Positions 49,153-59,874 of a stretch of 64,000 nucleotides of DNA are shown one piece after another. The notes below the pieces were generated by a model. The model saw only the letters and a list, made by a program, of their open reading frames with translations. It had not been told where the DNA came from and did not search any database. The position numbers and the translations under genes are program-made. Every line of letters begins with the position of its first letter. The stretch's first letter is position 1. This stretch comes from Artemia franciscana (taxonomy: Eukaryota > Arthropoda > Branchiopoda > Anostraca > Artemiidae): NCBI RefSeq assembly GCF_032884065.1, contig NC_088866.1:30932566-30996565 (forward strand). Direction: 5' to 3'.

Positions 49153-50399
49153 TATATATATATATATATATATATATATGTTTTTAACTACGTAAAACTT
49201 GCGAATATACAACATTCTTTGCTGTCCCATTGTCTGTGCATATAAATAGATTGTCAGGTTTACCCACTCTTGAACATGCAACATATAATGGTCCATGGGA
49301 AAACAATCCGTATTCAGATCTATACCTCATGATTCTAATGATTGCCCTTGAGCTTTGTTGATGGTGATTGCTAATCGACCATTTCCTTTGTCGCCGTCGT
49401 CATTTATATATCCCCCTGTGCCCCCCGGCATCCCCGTTGTAGTTGTGTCCCTGTGTCCCGGTCGTCATTTGTGTCCTGGTGTCCCAGTCTCTGATTTCTC
49501 TTTGAGTGTCCCGGGCGTCATTTATATTCCATGTGTCCCGGTGTCCCGGTCGTCATTTGTGTCCCGGTATCCCGGTCTGTATATACATTCGTTTTTGAAT
49601 TGGTCTTTTTTTTAGTCTTTTACCCTTTTTTTTTAGTTTTTTTTAGTTATACCTCATGAATTCTAATGATTGCCCTTGAGCTTTGTTGATGGTGATTGCT
49701 AATCGAACATTCCCTGTGTCCCCGTCGTCATTTATATATCCCCCTGTGCCCCCCGGCGTCCCCGTTGTAGTTGTGTCCCTGTGTCCCGGTCGTCATTTAT
49801 ATTCCCTGTGTCCCGGTCGTCATTTGTATCCCGGTGTCCCTGTCTGTGTATACATTCGTTTTTGAAATGGTATATGATGAAATAAATTTTTGTATTTTTC
49901 CCCTTTTATCTTTTTGTTTTTTTTTATTTTTTTTTAGTTTTGTTTTTCTCCTTTATTTTTCATTTTTTTCCTTTTTTTATTTTTTTTCTTTTTTAGTTTT
50001 TTTTAGTTTTTTAGCTTTTTTAGTTTTTTTATTAGTTTTTAGTTTTTTTTTCTTTTAGTTTTTTTGTAGTTTTTACCTTTTTTTAGTTTTTTTTTAGTTT
50101 TTTTTTTACTTATGTCCTGGTCGTCATTTATACTCCCTGTGTCCCGGTCGTCATTTGTGTCCCGGTGCTTTGTTGAGGGTGATTGCTAATCGAACATTCC
50201 TTGTGTCCCGGTCGCTTTCTCTTTGAGTGTCCCGGTCGTCATTTATATTCCCTATGTGCCGGTGTCCCGGTCGTCATTTGTGTCCCGATGTCCCGGTCTG
50301 TAATTTCGTCAGTCGAAAACATGACGTCAGTCGACACACAAACATGACGTCACTCGACAGACACACACACACAGACAACTTATTTATATATATATATAT

Positions 50400-50402
<3 letters not shown>
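49153..50402 (-). mobile_element. Non-autonomous Helitron, 3' end replaced by (TA)n
   Basis: TA tract at 49,153-49,178, helicase tail (49,190-49,375), minisatellite blocks (49,385-49,590; 49,700-49,860; 50,110-50,310), T-rich tract (49,600-50,105), TGACGTCA sites (50,322; 50,345) and the 5' terminus at 50,401-50,402. Opposite orientation to its left neighbour, end to end. Confidence 0.75.
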
Positions 50403-50475
<73 letters not shown>

Positions 50476-50605
50476 GTCTATATTCACAGGTGGGACACAG
50501 GGACACAACTACAATGGCGCGTAACGACTTACACGCGCGGGGGGGCGCGAAGCGCCCCCACCAACTAGGTGTTGGGGTGGCGTGAAGCGCCACTCCAACA
50601 GCTAG
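50403..50605 (+). mobile_element. Helitron 3' end fragment
   Basis: TA tract (50,403-50,472), 'ttcacaggtgggacacaggg', shortened subterminal repeats, twin hairpins with a few changes in stem 2 ('ggcgtgaagcgccactcc') and CTAG 50,602-50,605. The body is missing. Confidence 0.75.
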
Positions 50606-53272
50606 TAGATAGATAGATAGATAGATACAATACAAATTAACTGCGTAAAACTTGCGAATATACAACATTCTTCGCTATCCAATTGTCGCTGCATATAAAT
50701 AGATTGTCAGGTTTACCGACCCTCGAACATGCAACTTACAATTGTCCATGGGAAAAACAATCAGTATTAAGATCAATACCACATTTTTCTAATGATTGAC
50801 CTTGAGCTTTGTTGATGGTGATTGCAAATGCTAATCGAATTGGGAATTGCAATCTTTTAAATTGAAAAAGGCAGATCCGTAAGAGTCATGGGAATATGAG
50901 GAATAAGAACAGCCTCACCCTCAAAAGGCCCTGTCAAGATTGTGGCCTCTATTACGTTTTCCATTGTTTTTTTTTACGGCAAGTCGCGTGCTATTGCAAA
51001 GCTTTGGTGGGTTTATGGTACGTAACAATATTATTGGTACGCCTATTTTTATTTGTAGCACGTGTGGTGGAAACCCTGAAAGATCCACGGAATTTAAAAA
51101 TTCAGATGGATAATTAACCGCCTCATTTGGTTCCAAAACTGTGTCGACTGACTTGTAAAGGACTGCCTGGTCTCGAATCTTGGTCAAAACAATATTGTTG
51201 ATTTCGTGGACGTCTATATTTTTGGGTGCAAGAATCGCTCTTTCACTTAGCTATTTATTATTTTTATAATTGTTTAGAATATTCGGAAATACTTTTTCAA
51301 TCAATTCATTTTTGGACGTCACTAAATTACAGAATTCAGCAGGTAGTTGTATACGTCCTGAAATTGAGTCTACTGGGAGCTTTCCGTTTCCAATTGCCAG
51401 CAATTGATCTGAAAATGTTTGACCAGAGTCACCGTTTTGCAATCAGACACGCATATCTGTAGTTAATTTTACGTGTGCCCATAAATTAGAATTTTTCAGG
51501 CAAGCATTCATTTCGTCTGCAGGGGTTGATCTAGGTATTATAGGTAATGTTTGCCTGAAATCTCCCGCAAGCAATATTAATGTGCTGCCAAAGGGTTTCG
51601 AGTTCCCTCCCAAATCTTTCAAACATTGATCCAGAGCCTCGAGCGAGATTTTGTGTGACATTGTGCACTCGTCCCAAATAATAAGTTTGCATTGCTGCAA
51701 TACTTTACCCATCCCAGGTGATTTGGAAATATTGCACGTGGGAGTTTCTGTAGAATGCAAATTCAGAGGCAATTTCAAAGCGGAATGAGCAGTTCTTCCA
51801 CCAGGCAGCAACTTTGCGGCTATTCCGGACGACGCAATTGCCAACGCTATATCATTTTTTGATCGAATTGATGCCAGACTCAGTTTTATCACAAACGTTT
51901 TACATGGTGTAGAGTCTTCCTATCGTGGTATCTTTGAAGATGGTAGGTTGGCCGTCGACTGACTTACCCTGTTTTCGACATTCAAATACTTTATTTTTAG
52001 TATTCCACGTGTAATACGAAGGCACTTTAGTATACAGCAGTTTTTTTGCAAAAGAATCATTTTTGCATAGCGAAAAGAAAGCAGTTAACTTTGTATCCGG
52101 TTGATTCAGGGCTCTTTGTTGCGCGTTGGATTCCGAAAAATAAACACGTTGACCATTCTGTAAATGTACCGCTAAGTGAACAACAGCTGGACTACGTTCA
52201 TGTATCGGAAATGAAAGAATTCGCCAAACAGCTTCATTACTGCTTATGTATCTTCCAGCCTGATATTGTACGATTTCGTCGATATCTTTGATTTCGGACT
52301 GCAAGCCAAAAACTGCCATGTCACTGCCTTTGTTGACGTATTTACATATGTATTTGATTGCCTTTACGGAGTTACAGTATTCAATGTTTATGTGTACATT
52401 AAATGTTTTTGATAATAATGGGGAATATGGAACAACCCACTGGTTATCTACTTCGATGGTGGTACCGTTACGCTTCTTTATTATTGCTGTTTTACCGCCA
52501 TCTTCAGTAGATCTCGTCCCAAGATTGATTACACGTAAATGTAATAAATAAATCTGGACGACCATAGAGACGAACATACGCAATAGCATCTTGAGCATAT
52601 TCATGCATATGACGGGGACTGCCAGCATATGACGAAGGTAAAATAGTTAATCTTCCAACGTTTGTGGTATTACCGTCATTTACAACTGCATCTCGCAAAT
52701 GAATGTATTGTTCAGAGCGGAGCTTGGTCTGATTCAGACGGATAAATAGTAAACGTTCTGATTCAATTTTTGCATACATATCAACGATGTATTGGTGAAA
52801 CAATTGACGGCATTTTAAGATATAATTGTCTTCATCCTGCCGAATCATTAGTCTATAGGAATAATAATGCATTGCACTGCATTTCTTATTCATTTCTTTG
52901 TTAGTGGCTGGATTCATCAGTTTAATATTAAAGTGATAGCCGTCGGCTCCATCCCAAAAAATGATAGGATATTGTAGGGCATCGTAGCATCGATGAGTTT
53001 CAGCAATTCTTACCAACTGAGCGTTTCGCTTATGAAGAATAATATCTCGAGGTAAAAACTGATCACCGACCATAACGATTGCCACTTCGTCGATAGTTGG
53101 AGCATTGTATCTACGCACATGTTGGCCAGGAGGCGTTTTGTCAGCGGAAATAACAATGCCGCAAGCCTGTTTTCTTGCTGTTCTTGTGATTCCTCGGCAC
53201 GCTTTCTTTTCTTATGACATGACGTCACTCGACAGACATAACACACATACAACTTATTTTTATATTTATAGA
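50606..53272 (-). pseudogene. Defective copy of the autonomous Helitron
   Basis: Reads right to left: 5' terminus at 53,271-53,272, a short Lys/Arg repeat remnant (~53,160-53,215), Rep region from 'VISADKTPPGQHVRRYNAPT' (~53,155) to 'FTCNQSWDEI' (~52,515), a jump to 'RSTEDGGKTAI', onward to 'TTIGRLYTM' (~51,903), a jump to 'KTFVIKLSLASIRSKND' (~51,897) and the helicase to its C-terminus (~50,640). The first jump removes the HUH motif, the second removes Walker A. The tyrosine motif and later helicase motifs persist, with frame changes. It is certainly non-functional but clearly the same family as 41,827-47,567. Confidence 0.9.
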
Positions 53273-54044
53273 TTTTAATTAACTCTAATATTAAATTTAT
53301 TTTATTCATTTTTTTTTTAACAAATCTAGGAATTGAGCTACCATATGTTGCATTTGGTGACTGAGAACAAGATCTCGCCAGGTCAAGACTTCACTGGCTG
53401 GCATTTCGGTTTATCCATCCCCTTTAAATCATTTCATTGTTAATTTTATTATTGGTATATCATTAATTATCGTATTAATTCTAGTCTTTGCATTTATTGA
53501 CTTAAATAATGAACAAATAAATAATAGCCAGTAATGCATAGATCTGATAGTCCAAGTGATGCCGGCTTCTCTATTTCACTCTATTTCGATGGTTCTCTAT
53601 TTCGCATTTGAGGTAGAATGCTAGGGACATATAACAGGAAACAGACGTAAACAGAACTGAATTTTGTTCAGTTTCTTATGCTAAATGCTTCTTATTACCG
53701 CCAAAACATGTTGGTTTGTTTGTCGAATAAAAGATGTAAAGCTGAACAGGCAAGCCGTGACAAAACAAAGAAATGAATATAAAGATGACAAATGGATCTT
53801 AGAAATCAAACAAATATTTCAGATGTATGCAACAAATACTCATATATACAATTGCCAGTTACCTTCATGAATCCAGAAAAGTAACTGGATTATAAATTTA
53901 AAATAACGAACAAACTTGAATATATTATTGTGACATAATTTTATGATAAGCTTTTGAGCCTGGCAGTCGTTTAGGTTTGTTACTTGAACTATTCCCGTGG
54001 ACATTTTGCAAGACTTGTTGTTTAATGTGGGCTCATTTTTTTTT
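53273..54044. other. AT-rich flank of the Helitron nest, no gene seen
   Basis: Begins right after the A/T insertion point of the defective Helitron. Small random frames only. Confidence 0.5.
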
Positions 54045-54290
54045 TTAAATAATCAACTGTAGTAATGAGAGACCCGGCTCAATAGTAAACGAAAATTTAA
54101 AAAAACAGAATTTTGATACTAATAGATAGATCAATAGAATCGGATTTTTATGCTGAATTCAAAAATATAAGTTTCATCAAAAGTCTTACTCATCAAAAGT
54201 TACGAGCCTGAGAAAATTTGCCTGGTTTTGGAAAATAGGGGGAAGCACCTCTAAAAAGTCATAGGACATTAATGAAAATCAATATGAAAA
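54045..54290. repeat. R1 dispersed repeat, partial copy
   Basis: 'gagacccggctcaatagtaa' to 'gtcataggacattaatgaaa'. It repeats the first ~240 bp of the R1 copy that starts at 54,415, in the same orientation. Confidence 0.75.
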
Positions 54291-54414
54291 TCAATTTGCC
54301 ACGTGACGTTTCCTCTGGTTAATAAATATTGAATTTGAATTACACCCATTAACAATGCATTTAAGTCTCCCTGAAGAAGAGCCACATAAACTAGGAATGA
54401 GATAACAAACAGTT

Positions 54415-55900
54415 AGTGGTGACGAACTGTAGTAAGGAGCGACCCGGCTCAATAGTAACCGAAACTCTAAAAAATGGAATTTTAATATCAATAGTTACAC
54501 CAAAAGAATTACATTTCAATGCTGATTTTAAATATATAAGTTTCATCAAGTTTAGTCTTACTCATCAAAAGTTACGAGCCTGAGAAAATTTGCCTTGTTT
54601 CGGAAAGTAGGAAAAAACACCCCCTAAAAGTAATACAATCTTAACGAAAATCACACTATCAGATTCAGTGTATCAGAGAACCCTACTGTTGAATTTTCAA
54701 GCTCCTAACTTCAAAAATGTGGAACTTAATATTTTTTGCCAAAAGACCGATCACGGTTGCGTGTTTATTTGTTTGTTTGTTGTTTTTTTTTTTTTTTCCT
54801 CAGGGGTGATCGTATCGACCAAATGGTCCTAAAATGTCGCGAGAGAGCTCATTATAACGGAAATTAAAAGTTTTCATGCCCTTTTTAAGCAACCAAAAAA
54901 TAGAGGTCACTTAAGCCCCCTCCCACGCTCATTTTTCCAAAAATCAGCGGATCAAAATTTTGAGATATCCATTTTGTTCAGCATAGTCGAAAAACATAAC
55001 AAATATGTCTTTGAGGCTGACTTACTCCCCCACAGTCCCTGGGGGAGGGGCGGCAAGTTACAAACTTTGACCAGCGTTTACATACAGTAATGGCTATTTG
55101 GAAGTGTACAGACCTTTTCAGGGGGATTTTTTGGTTGAAGGGAGGTGGCTACGTAGGAGGATCTTGGATGAATTGGGCATGGGAAAAGAGAAATTCCATG
55201 AAGGGTGCGCAGGATTTTCAAGTATTATTTAAAAAAAAAACAATGACAAAATAAATATGAAAAAGTTTTTTTCACTAAAAGTAAGAACCAGCATTAAAAC
55301 TTAAAACGAATAGAAATTATTACGTATGTGGGGGGTTCATCACTTCCTAAATACCTTGCTCTTTACGCTAAAGTACTTTTAGTAATTTCAACTATTTATT
55401 CCACAGCCTTTGTGATTCAAGTGTCAATCTTAAAGAATTGGGACAAAATTAAAGCTTTAGTGTAAAGAGTGAGGTACTAACGAGGGGGCAAACCCCCTCA
55501 TATACATAATAAAAAATATACGAATATAGAAGTTCGTTACGTAAATTAATTTGTAAGTTACGTATTTTTTTACTAATAAAAACGTTCGTTAAAAATACAA
55601 AATTCTAGTTGCCTTTTAAGTAACCGAAAAATTGGAGGGCAGCTAGGCCTCCTCACCTACCCTTTTTCTCAAAATCATTTGCTCTAAACTAAGAGAAAGC
55701 CATTTAGCAAAAAAAAAAATTAATATGCAAATTTTGTTTTAATTATTCATTTGTGGAGAGCCAAAATCAAACATGCATTAATTCAAAAACGTTCAGAAAT
55801 TAAATAAAAAAACAAGTTTTTTTAACTGAAAGTAAGGAGCGACATTAAAACTTAAAACGAACAGAAATTACTCCGTGTATGAAAGGGGCTGTTCCCTCCT
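54415..55900. repeat. R1 dispersed repeat, long copy
   Basis: Co-linear with 40-1,760. Shared blocks include 'gtagtaaggagcgacccggc', 'aagtttcatcaagtttagtc', 'tcagtgtatcagag', 'ggatcaaaattttgagatat', 'ttacgtaaattaatttgtaa' and 'aggagcgacattaaaactta'. Non-coding. Confidence 0.75.
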
Positions 55901-57385
55901 CAACGACCCGGCTATTTTCCCGAAAAATTCTCCTCCCCAGAGAATTCCGTCAGGAAATCCCCATAGAAATTCCCCACCCCTGCGGACAATTCCCCCCTCA
56001 CGAAAAGTTTCTCCCACCTAAAACAAATCTCCTTGCAGACACTCACCCCCTAAATATTCACCTATATATAAAATTTATCAGCCTAAGGGAGAGTAAGACA
56101 AAGAAAAAAAATGAAGAAAAGAAGGGATTCTGGAATATTCCATCTATATTCAAATTTACAATTAGAATCCGAAGCATAGAATATCCTATAGGATTTTTTT
56201 TTGTATTTTTGTTTCTCCTAATTCTTTTTTGTGTTTTGGGTCCTGGGGGATAAGTTATCATAGCAGGGTAAGATCAAGTATAAAGAAAATAGCTTGCTTA
56301 CTTTTTTGGAATAACAGATGTCCTGGTGGAAATATTCCACAGGGAAAATTTTGCCGGGAGAACTATCTACGGGTGGTAATTCCTGGGGGGTGGGAGCGAA
56401 TTATCTGCAGAGAGATTGTCCAGGGGGAATTGTCTGGAAGGCAATTTTGCAGTGTGGGGAGAGAATCCTTTGCTGTAAAGCATATGTGGTTACTCAAATC
56501 GAGGACAAGGCAGAACCAACTTCTCAGAGACCTTAGCCCTCTGAGCCAAATTTAATGTTAGTGATGAAATATTATTTAAATGATACTGTTTCCCAGGAGC
56601 TCCTTATATGGAGTCCCCTATTTTATATTCCAAAGGGTCCAGGTATTTAGTGACCCAGGTATCAAAGTATAGTAAGTAAGTACGACGCCACTAGACCCAC
56701 AAGGTCCAAACCGGTGGTGCTGAACTCTGTTCCCGTGGCCCTTCAGCCAAGAATTGTGATTGGAGACTGGGGGCCAGTCAGCCTGTCCTTTCGCTAACCA
56801 TTCCTAAAAACCTAATTGAGGCATTATAACTTTATAAAGTACTTTTATGGTTTGTCTATTTTCTGTGCCTCCCTGAGGCTCAATTAGGGAATAAAATATA
56901 TTCAAGCCAGCTGCTTATTGAGCACCAGGGTCCGGGTGAATCCAGGGTGCCAGGCAGTGATTATAAAAACCAAAATAAAATAGGTTAACCCATATATAAA
57001 AGGTAAACTTCCACTTCATTGAACGTTAAATATTAAATAGTGCAAAACAGAAAGTTTTATAGATTTCATAAGTCATGCACAGCAGGTGATTTTATTTTTC
57101 TGGAGAGCACAGGGGATTGTGGGGCAAAAAGCTTCTTTGTAGTGTCGCTCTTTACTCACTGTTTCATTAGGTATGAAAGGTTAAGAATAATTTGTTATGT
57201 ATTATCGATACAGTAGGTTAATTTGCTAGATTAGGGAAAAAATAGTAAGACCCTTCTTATGGCCTTCCAACTTTAAAAAGCTCCCCGATCTGAAGACTCT
57301 TTCTAAGAGATAGACACATTTTAAAACTCTTCGAAAAATAATCCAAAGAATAATCTTTTTTTTAAACATTAAAACAGATTCATTT
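55901..57385. other. Spacer, unrecognised
   Basis: C-rich patch at 55,890-56,050 and a segment at 56,680-56,960 ('gacccacaaggtccaaaccg', 'gaatccagggtgccaggcag') that looks like a short dispersed repeat, class unknown. Frames at 55,879-56,253 and 56,229-56,555 overlap and show no family signature. Confidence 0.4.
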
Positions 57386-58252
57386 TTAATTTGATTTTCG
57401 AAGCTTTCCGTCAGTCGCAACATCCAGTGACGATTCAATCTGATTCAAAGTAATGGAAAATTTTTCAAGCAACAAATTTTTTTCAGTTAGGGAATGCATG
57501 TCAGATCTTGTTGTAGTTTGAATCCGTGTTAACTCCTCTTTACATTTTTTCATACTTGTCATCAGCTCCTGAAATTCTGTAAATAAAATTTTCCAGTTTT
57601 GTTTTTGAACTTTCTTTTTTGAATCTTTCTGTTCCTGTTTTTCTGTCGTGTTTTCATCTAGTGTGTCTAAATCTGGATCATATTTTAGCTTCTTTTCCCT
57701 TCGCTGCTCGAAGAGTTCCTCAGAAGTCTTTTTGGTATACTTAATCGTTTCAAATTTCTCAGTCAGGTTAGTCGCCGCATATCCAGCACCATAATCTGCT
57801 TGTTCATTATCATATATGGCCGTGTGGGCTGGTACCCATATAAACTTTAACTCCTTAACTTTCTTTGATGCTCTTATGATGGTATCTTGGAGGCGTCTTA
57901 CCAGCGGCTCTTTCTTATAAGCCTTTGTGCTTACCAGAGAATCTAAATTGGCCAAAGAATCTGTGCAAATCACGATCTTGTCTGTGGATTTAAAGTCGGA
58001 GAGGACCATCTCCGCAGCTTTTAATAACCCTTCAAGTTCAGCTTGTACATTCTTCTCAGTTTTAATTTTGAAAACTCTAATCTCTCCTAGTTCAGCTATT
58101 GCTATGGAACATCCTGCTTTCCCATCCTCCTGGACTGAACCGTCAGTGTACAGTTTAATAAATTCAACATAATTTTTCATTGCCTTTTTAAATTTCTCGC
58201 GGCGCTTTAAGGCTCTTTGTTCATCTCTTAAGATAGCGACGGAAGTTTTATA
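57386..58252 (-). CDS. RNase H/coiled-coil ORF, partial tandem duplicate
   Basis: A 264-codon frame beginning at the ATG equivalent to Met142 of the longer ORF; the duplicated DNA (57,414-58,252) also carries ~20 codons upstream. It holds the full RNase H domain ('KLYTDGSVQ', 'QAELEGLLKA', 'ICTDSLAN', 'WVPAHTAIYDNEQAD') and the charged C-terminal region. It differs from the other copy at about six residues, mostly conservative (e.g. KED/KEE, TTTK/TTTR). Its C-terminus 'SSLDVATDGKLRKSN' is probably the original one. It lacks the N-terminal ~120 residues, so it is likely a by-product of duplication rather than a separate gene. Confidence 0.65.
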   Translation of the reverse strand, partial: YKTSVAILRDEQRALKRREKFKKAMKNYVEFIKLYTDGSVQEDGKAGCSIAIAELGEIRVFKIKTEKNVQAELEGLLKAAEMVLSDFKSTDKIVICTDSLANLDSLVSTKAYKKEPLVRRLQDTIIRASKKVKELKFIWVPAHTAIYDNEQADYGAGYAATNLTEKFETIKYTKKTSEELFEQRREKKLKYDPDLDTLDENTTEKQEQKDSKKKVQKQNWKILFTEFQELMTSMKKCKEELTRIQTTTRSDMHSLTEKNLLLEKFSITLNQIESSLDVATDGKLRKSN

Positions 58253-59442
58253 GTCGCAACATCCAGTGACGATTCAATCCGATTCAAAGTAATGGAAAAT
58301 TTTTCAAGCAACAAATTTTTTTCAGTTAGGGAATGCATGTCAGATTTTGTCGTAGTTTGAATCCGTGTTAAATCCTCTTTACATTTTTTCATACTTGTCA
58401 TCAGCTCCTGAAATTCTGTAAATAAAATTTTCCAGTTTTGTTTTTGAACTTTCTTTTTTGAATCTTTCTGTTCCTGTTTTTCTGTCGTGGTTTCATCTAG
58501 TGTGTCTAAATCTGGATCATATTTTAGCTTCTTTTCCTTTCGCTGTTCGAAGAATTCTTCAGAAGTCTTTTTGGTATACTTAATCGTTTCAAATTTCTCA
58601 GTCAGGTTAGTCGCCGCATATCCAGCACCATAATCTGCTTGTTCATTATCATATATGGCCGTGTGGGCTGGTACCCATATAAACTTTAACTCCTTAACTT
58701 TCTTTGATGCTCTTATGATGGTATCTTGGAGGCGTCTTACCAGCGGCTCTTTCTTATAAGCCTTTGTGCTTACCAGAGAATCTAAATTGGCCAAAGAATC
58801 TGTGCAAATCACGATCTTGTCTGTGGATTTAAAGTCGGAGAGGACCATCTCCGCAGCTTTTAATAACCCTTCAAGTTCAGCTTGTACATTCTTCTCAGTT
58901 TTAATTTTGAAAACTCTAATCTCTTCTAGTTCAGCTATTGCTATGGAACATCCTGCTTTCCCATCCTCCTGGACTGAACCGTCAGTGTACAGTTTAATAA
59001 ATTCAACATAATTTTTCATTGCCTTTTTAAATTTCTCGCGGCGCTTTAAGGCTCTTTGTTCATCTCTTAAGATAGCGACGGAAGGGTCAAGAAACTCCTG
59101 CAGGGTTTTAGCACAGAGAATGGCTCTTTCTTTTCTATTTTCAATACCATCAGTCATTTCTGCTGCAAATGCCTTGAAAGCGGCACTAAGTCTTTTCACC
59201 TCTTCGTCAAAAATCGTGTTTTTGGCTTCAAGTATTTTTACTTTGGTTTTCATTGTATTTACATTTCCACGAGAGGCATAAAGTTGGCTGTATCGACTCG
59301 AGTCCAAAATTAAGTTTCCATTATCTTGTTGAAATATATTCCCGCTTATAAACATTGAAATATCGCTTTTGATAAATCCTGGAAGAATGAATTCTTCATC
59401 CGAATTTCTTCTTATTTGGTTTTTATTTGTATGTTGTCTCAT
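58228..59442 (-). CDS. RNase H domain protein with flanking coiled-coil segments
   Basis: 404 codons from the ATG at 59,442 (minus). Residues 60-145 are Lys/Glu-rich helix ('KTKVKILEAKNTIFDEEVKR', 'RDEQRALKRREKFKKAMKNY'). Residues ~148-275 are a type-I RNase H domain with D154 (LYTDGS), E189 (QAELEG), D215 (ICTDS), H260 and D270 (NEQAD), so all acidic catalytic residues are present. Residues ~285-395 are another charged, coiled-coil-like stretch. The last residues 'IKLPSLS' are read across the duplication junction and are not native. RNase H of this style normally sits behind an RT in I/Jockey-type LINEs, yet no RT, endonuclease or integrase lies in the neighbouring kilobases. It may be a domesticated LINE domain, an accessory ORF of an unknown element, or an exon. 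I do not recognise a named family. Confidence 0.65.
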   Translation of the reverse strand: MRQHTNKNQIRRNSDEEFILPGFIKSDISMFISGNIFQQDNGNLILDSSRYSQLYASRGNVNTMKTKVKILEAKNTIFDEEVKRLSAAFKAFAAEMTDGIENRKERAILCAKTLQEFLDPSVAILRDEQRALKRREKFKKAMKNYVEFIKLYTDGSVQEDGKAGCSIAIAELEEIRVFKIKTEKNVQAELEGLLKAAEMVLSDFKSTDKIVICTDSLANLDSLVSTKAYKKEPLVRRLQDTIIRASKKVKELKFIWVPAHTAIYDNEQADYGAGYAATNLTEKFETIKYTKKTSEEFFEQRKEKKLKYDPDLDTLDETTTEKQEQKDSKKKVQKQNWKILFTEFQELMTSMKKCKEDLTRIQTTTKSDMHSLTEKNLLLEKFSITLNRIESSLDVATIKLPSLS

Positions 59443-59487
59443 AGCTATTGCCTTAGTAATTGTTATCTATGTTTCACTCAATAATTG

Positions 59488-59548
59488 AGTTTTTAGGCTA
59501 AAAGTAAAATCATGGAGTCTGAATGATTTTACTTTTCACCCAAAAACT
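59488..59548. repeat. 26-bp imperfect inverted repeat (hairpin) upstream of the RNase H ORF
   Basis: 'agtttttaggctaaaagtaa' plus 'aatcat' (59,488-59,513) pairs with its complement at 59,523-59,548 with four mismatches; the inner 15 bp are perfect and the loop is the 9-nt 'ggagtctga'. A smaller palindrome 'ctcaataattgag' lies beside it (59,477-59,489). It is 45 bp 5' of the minus-strand ATG. Function unknown. Confidence 0.7.
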
Positions 59549-59874
59549 GTCAATAATAACATTTTAGAAAGTAAATCATTAACTTAAGCTAGACAATTTT
59601 GCATCTATCCATATTTACTATTCTTTGTAACTAAAGTTAATTTTCATCTTTTTTTTCAAATTGGAATTCAACCTCAGTCCTCTTCGTCACATGGAACAAG
59701 AGTACGTCACAAGTTATCAGTCAACATCTAATCTGTTAGCTATGACGTAATGTTGCCTAAAGGGTAATGGTGTTTGGAAGGAGAACTTCTAAAGAATAGA
59801 CCTAGTTCGCTACTTTTAGTTTTCAAACACAAAAATCCCAGATTTGTCCCATCCCAGAGATGTTAAAGAAAAAA
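59549..59874. other. Short spacer
   Basis: No gene seen; probable 5' flank of the RNase H ORF. Confidence 0.4.

Noticed and set aside
52046-52551. Plus-strand ORFs in the 51.9-53.1 kb region
   Set aside because: Shadows of the minus-strand defective Helitron RepHel.
55879-56555. Two overlapping plus-strand ORFs (124 and 108 codons)
   Set aside because: No family signature; they overlap in different frames, and one ends in low-complexity Phe/Leu.
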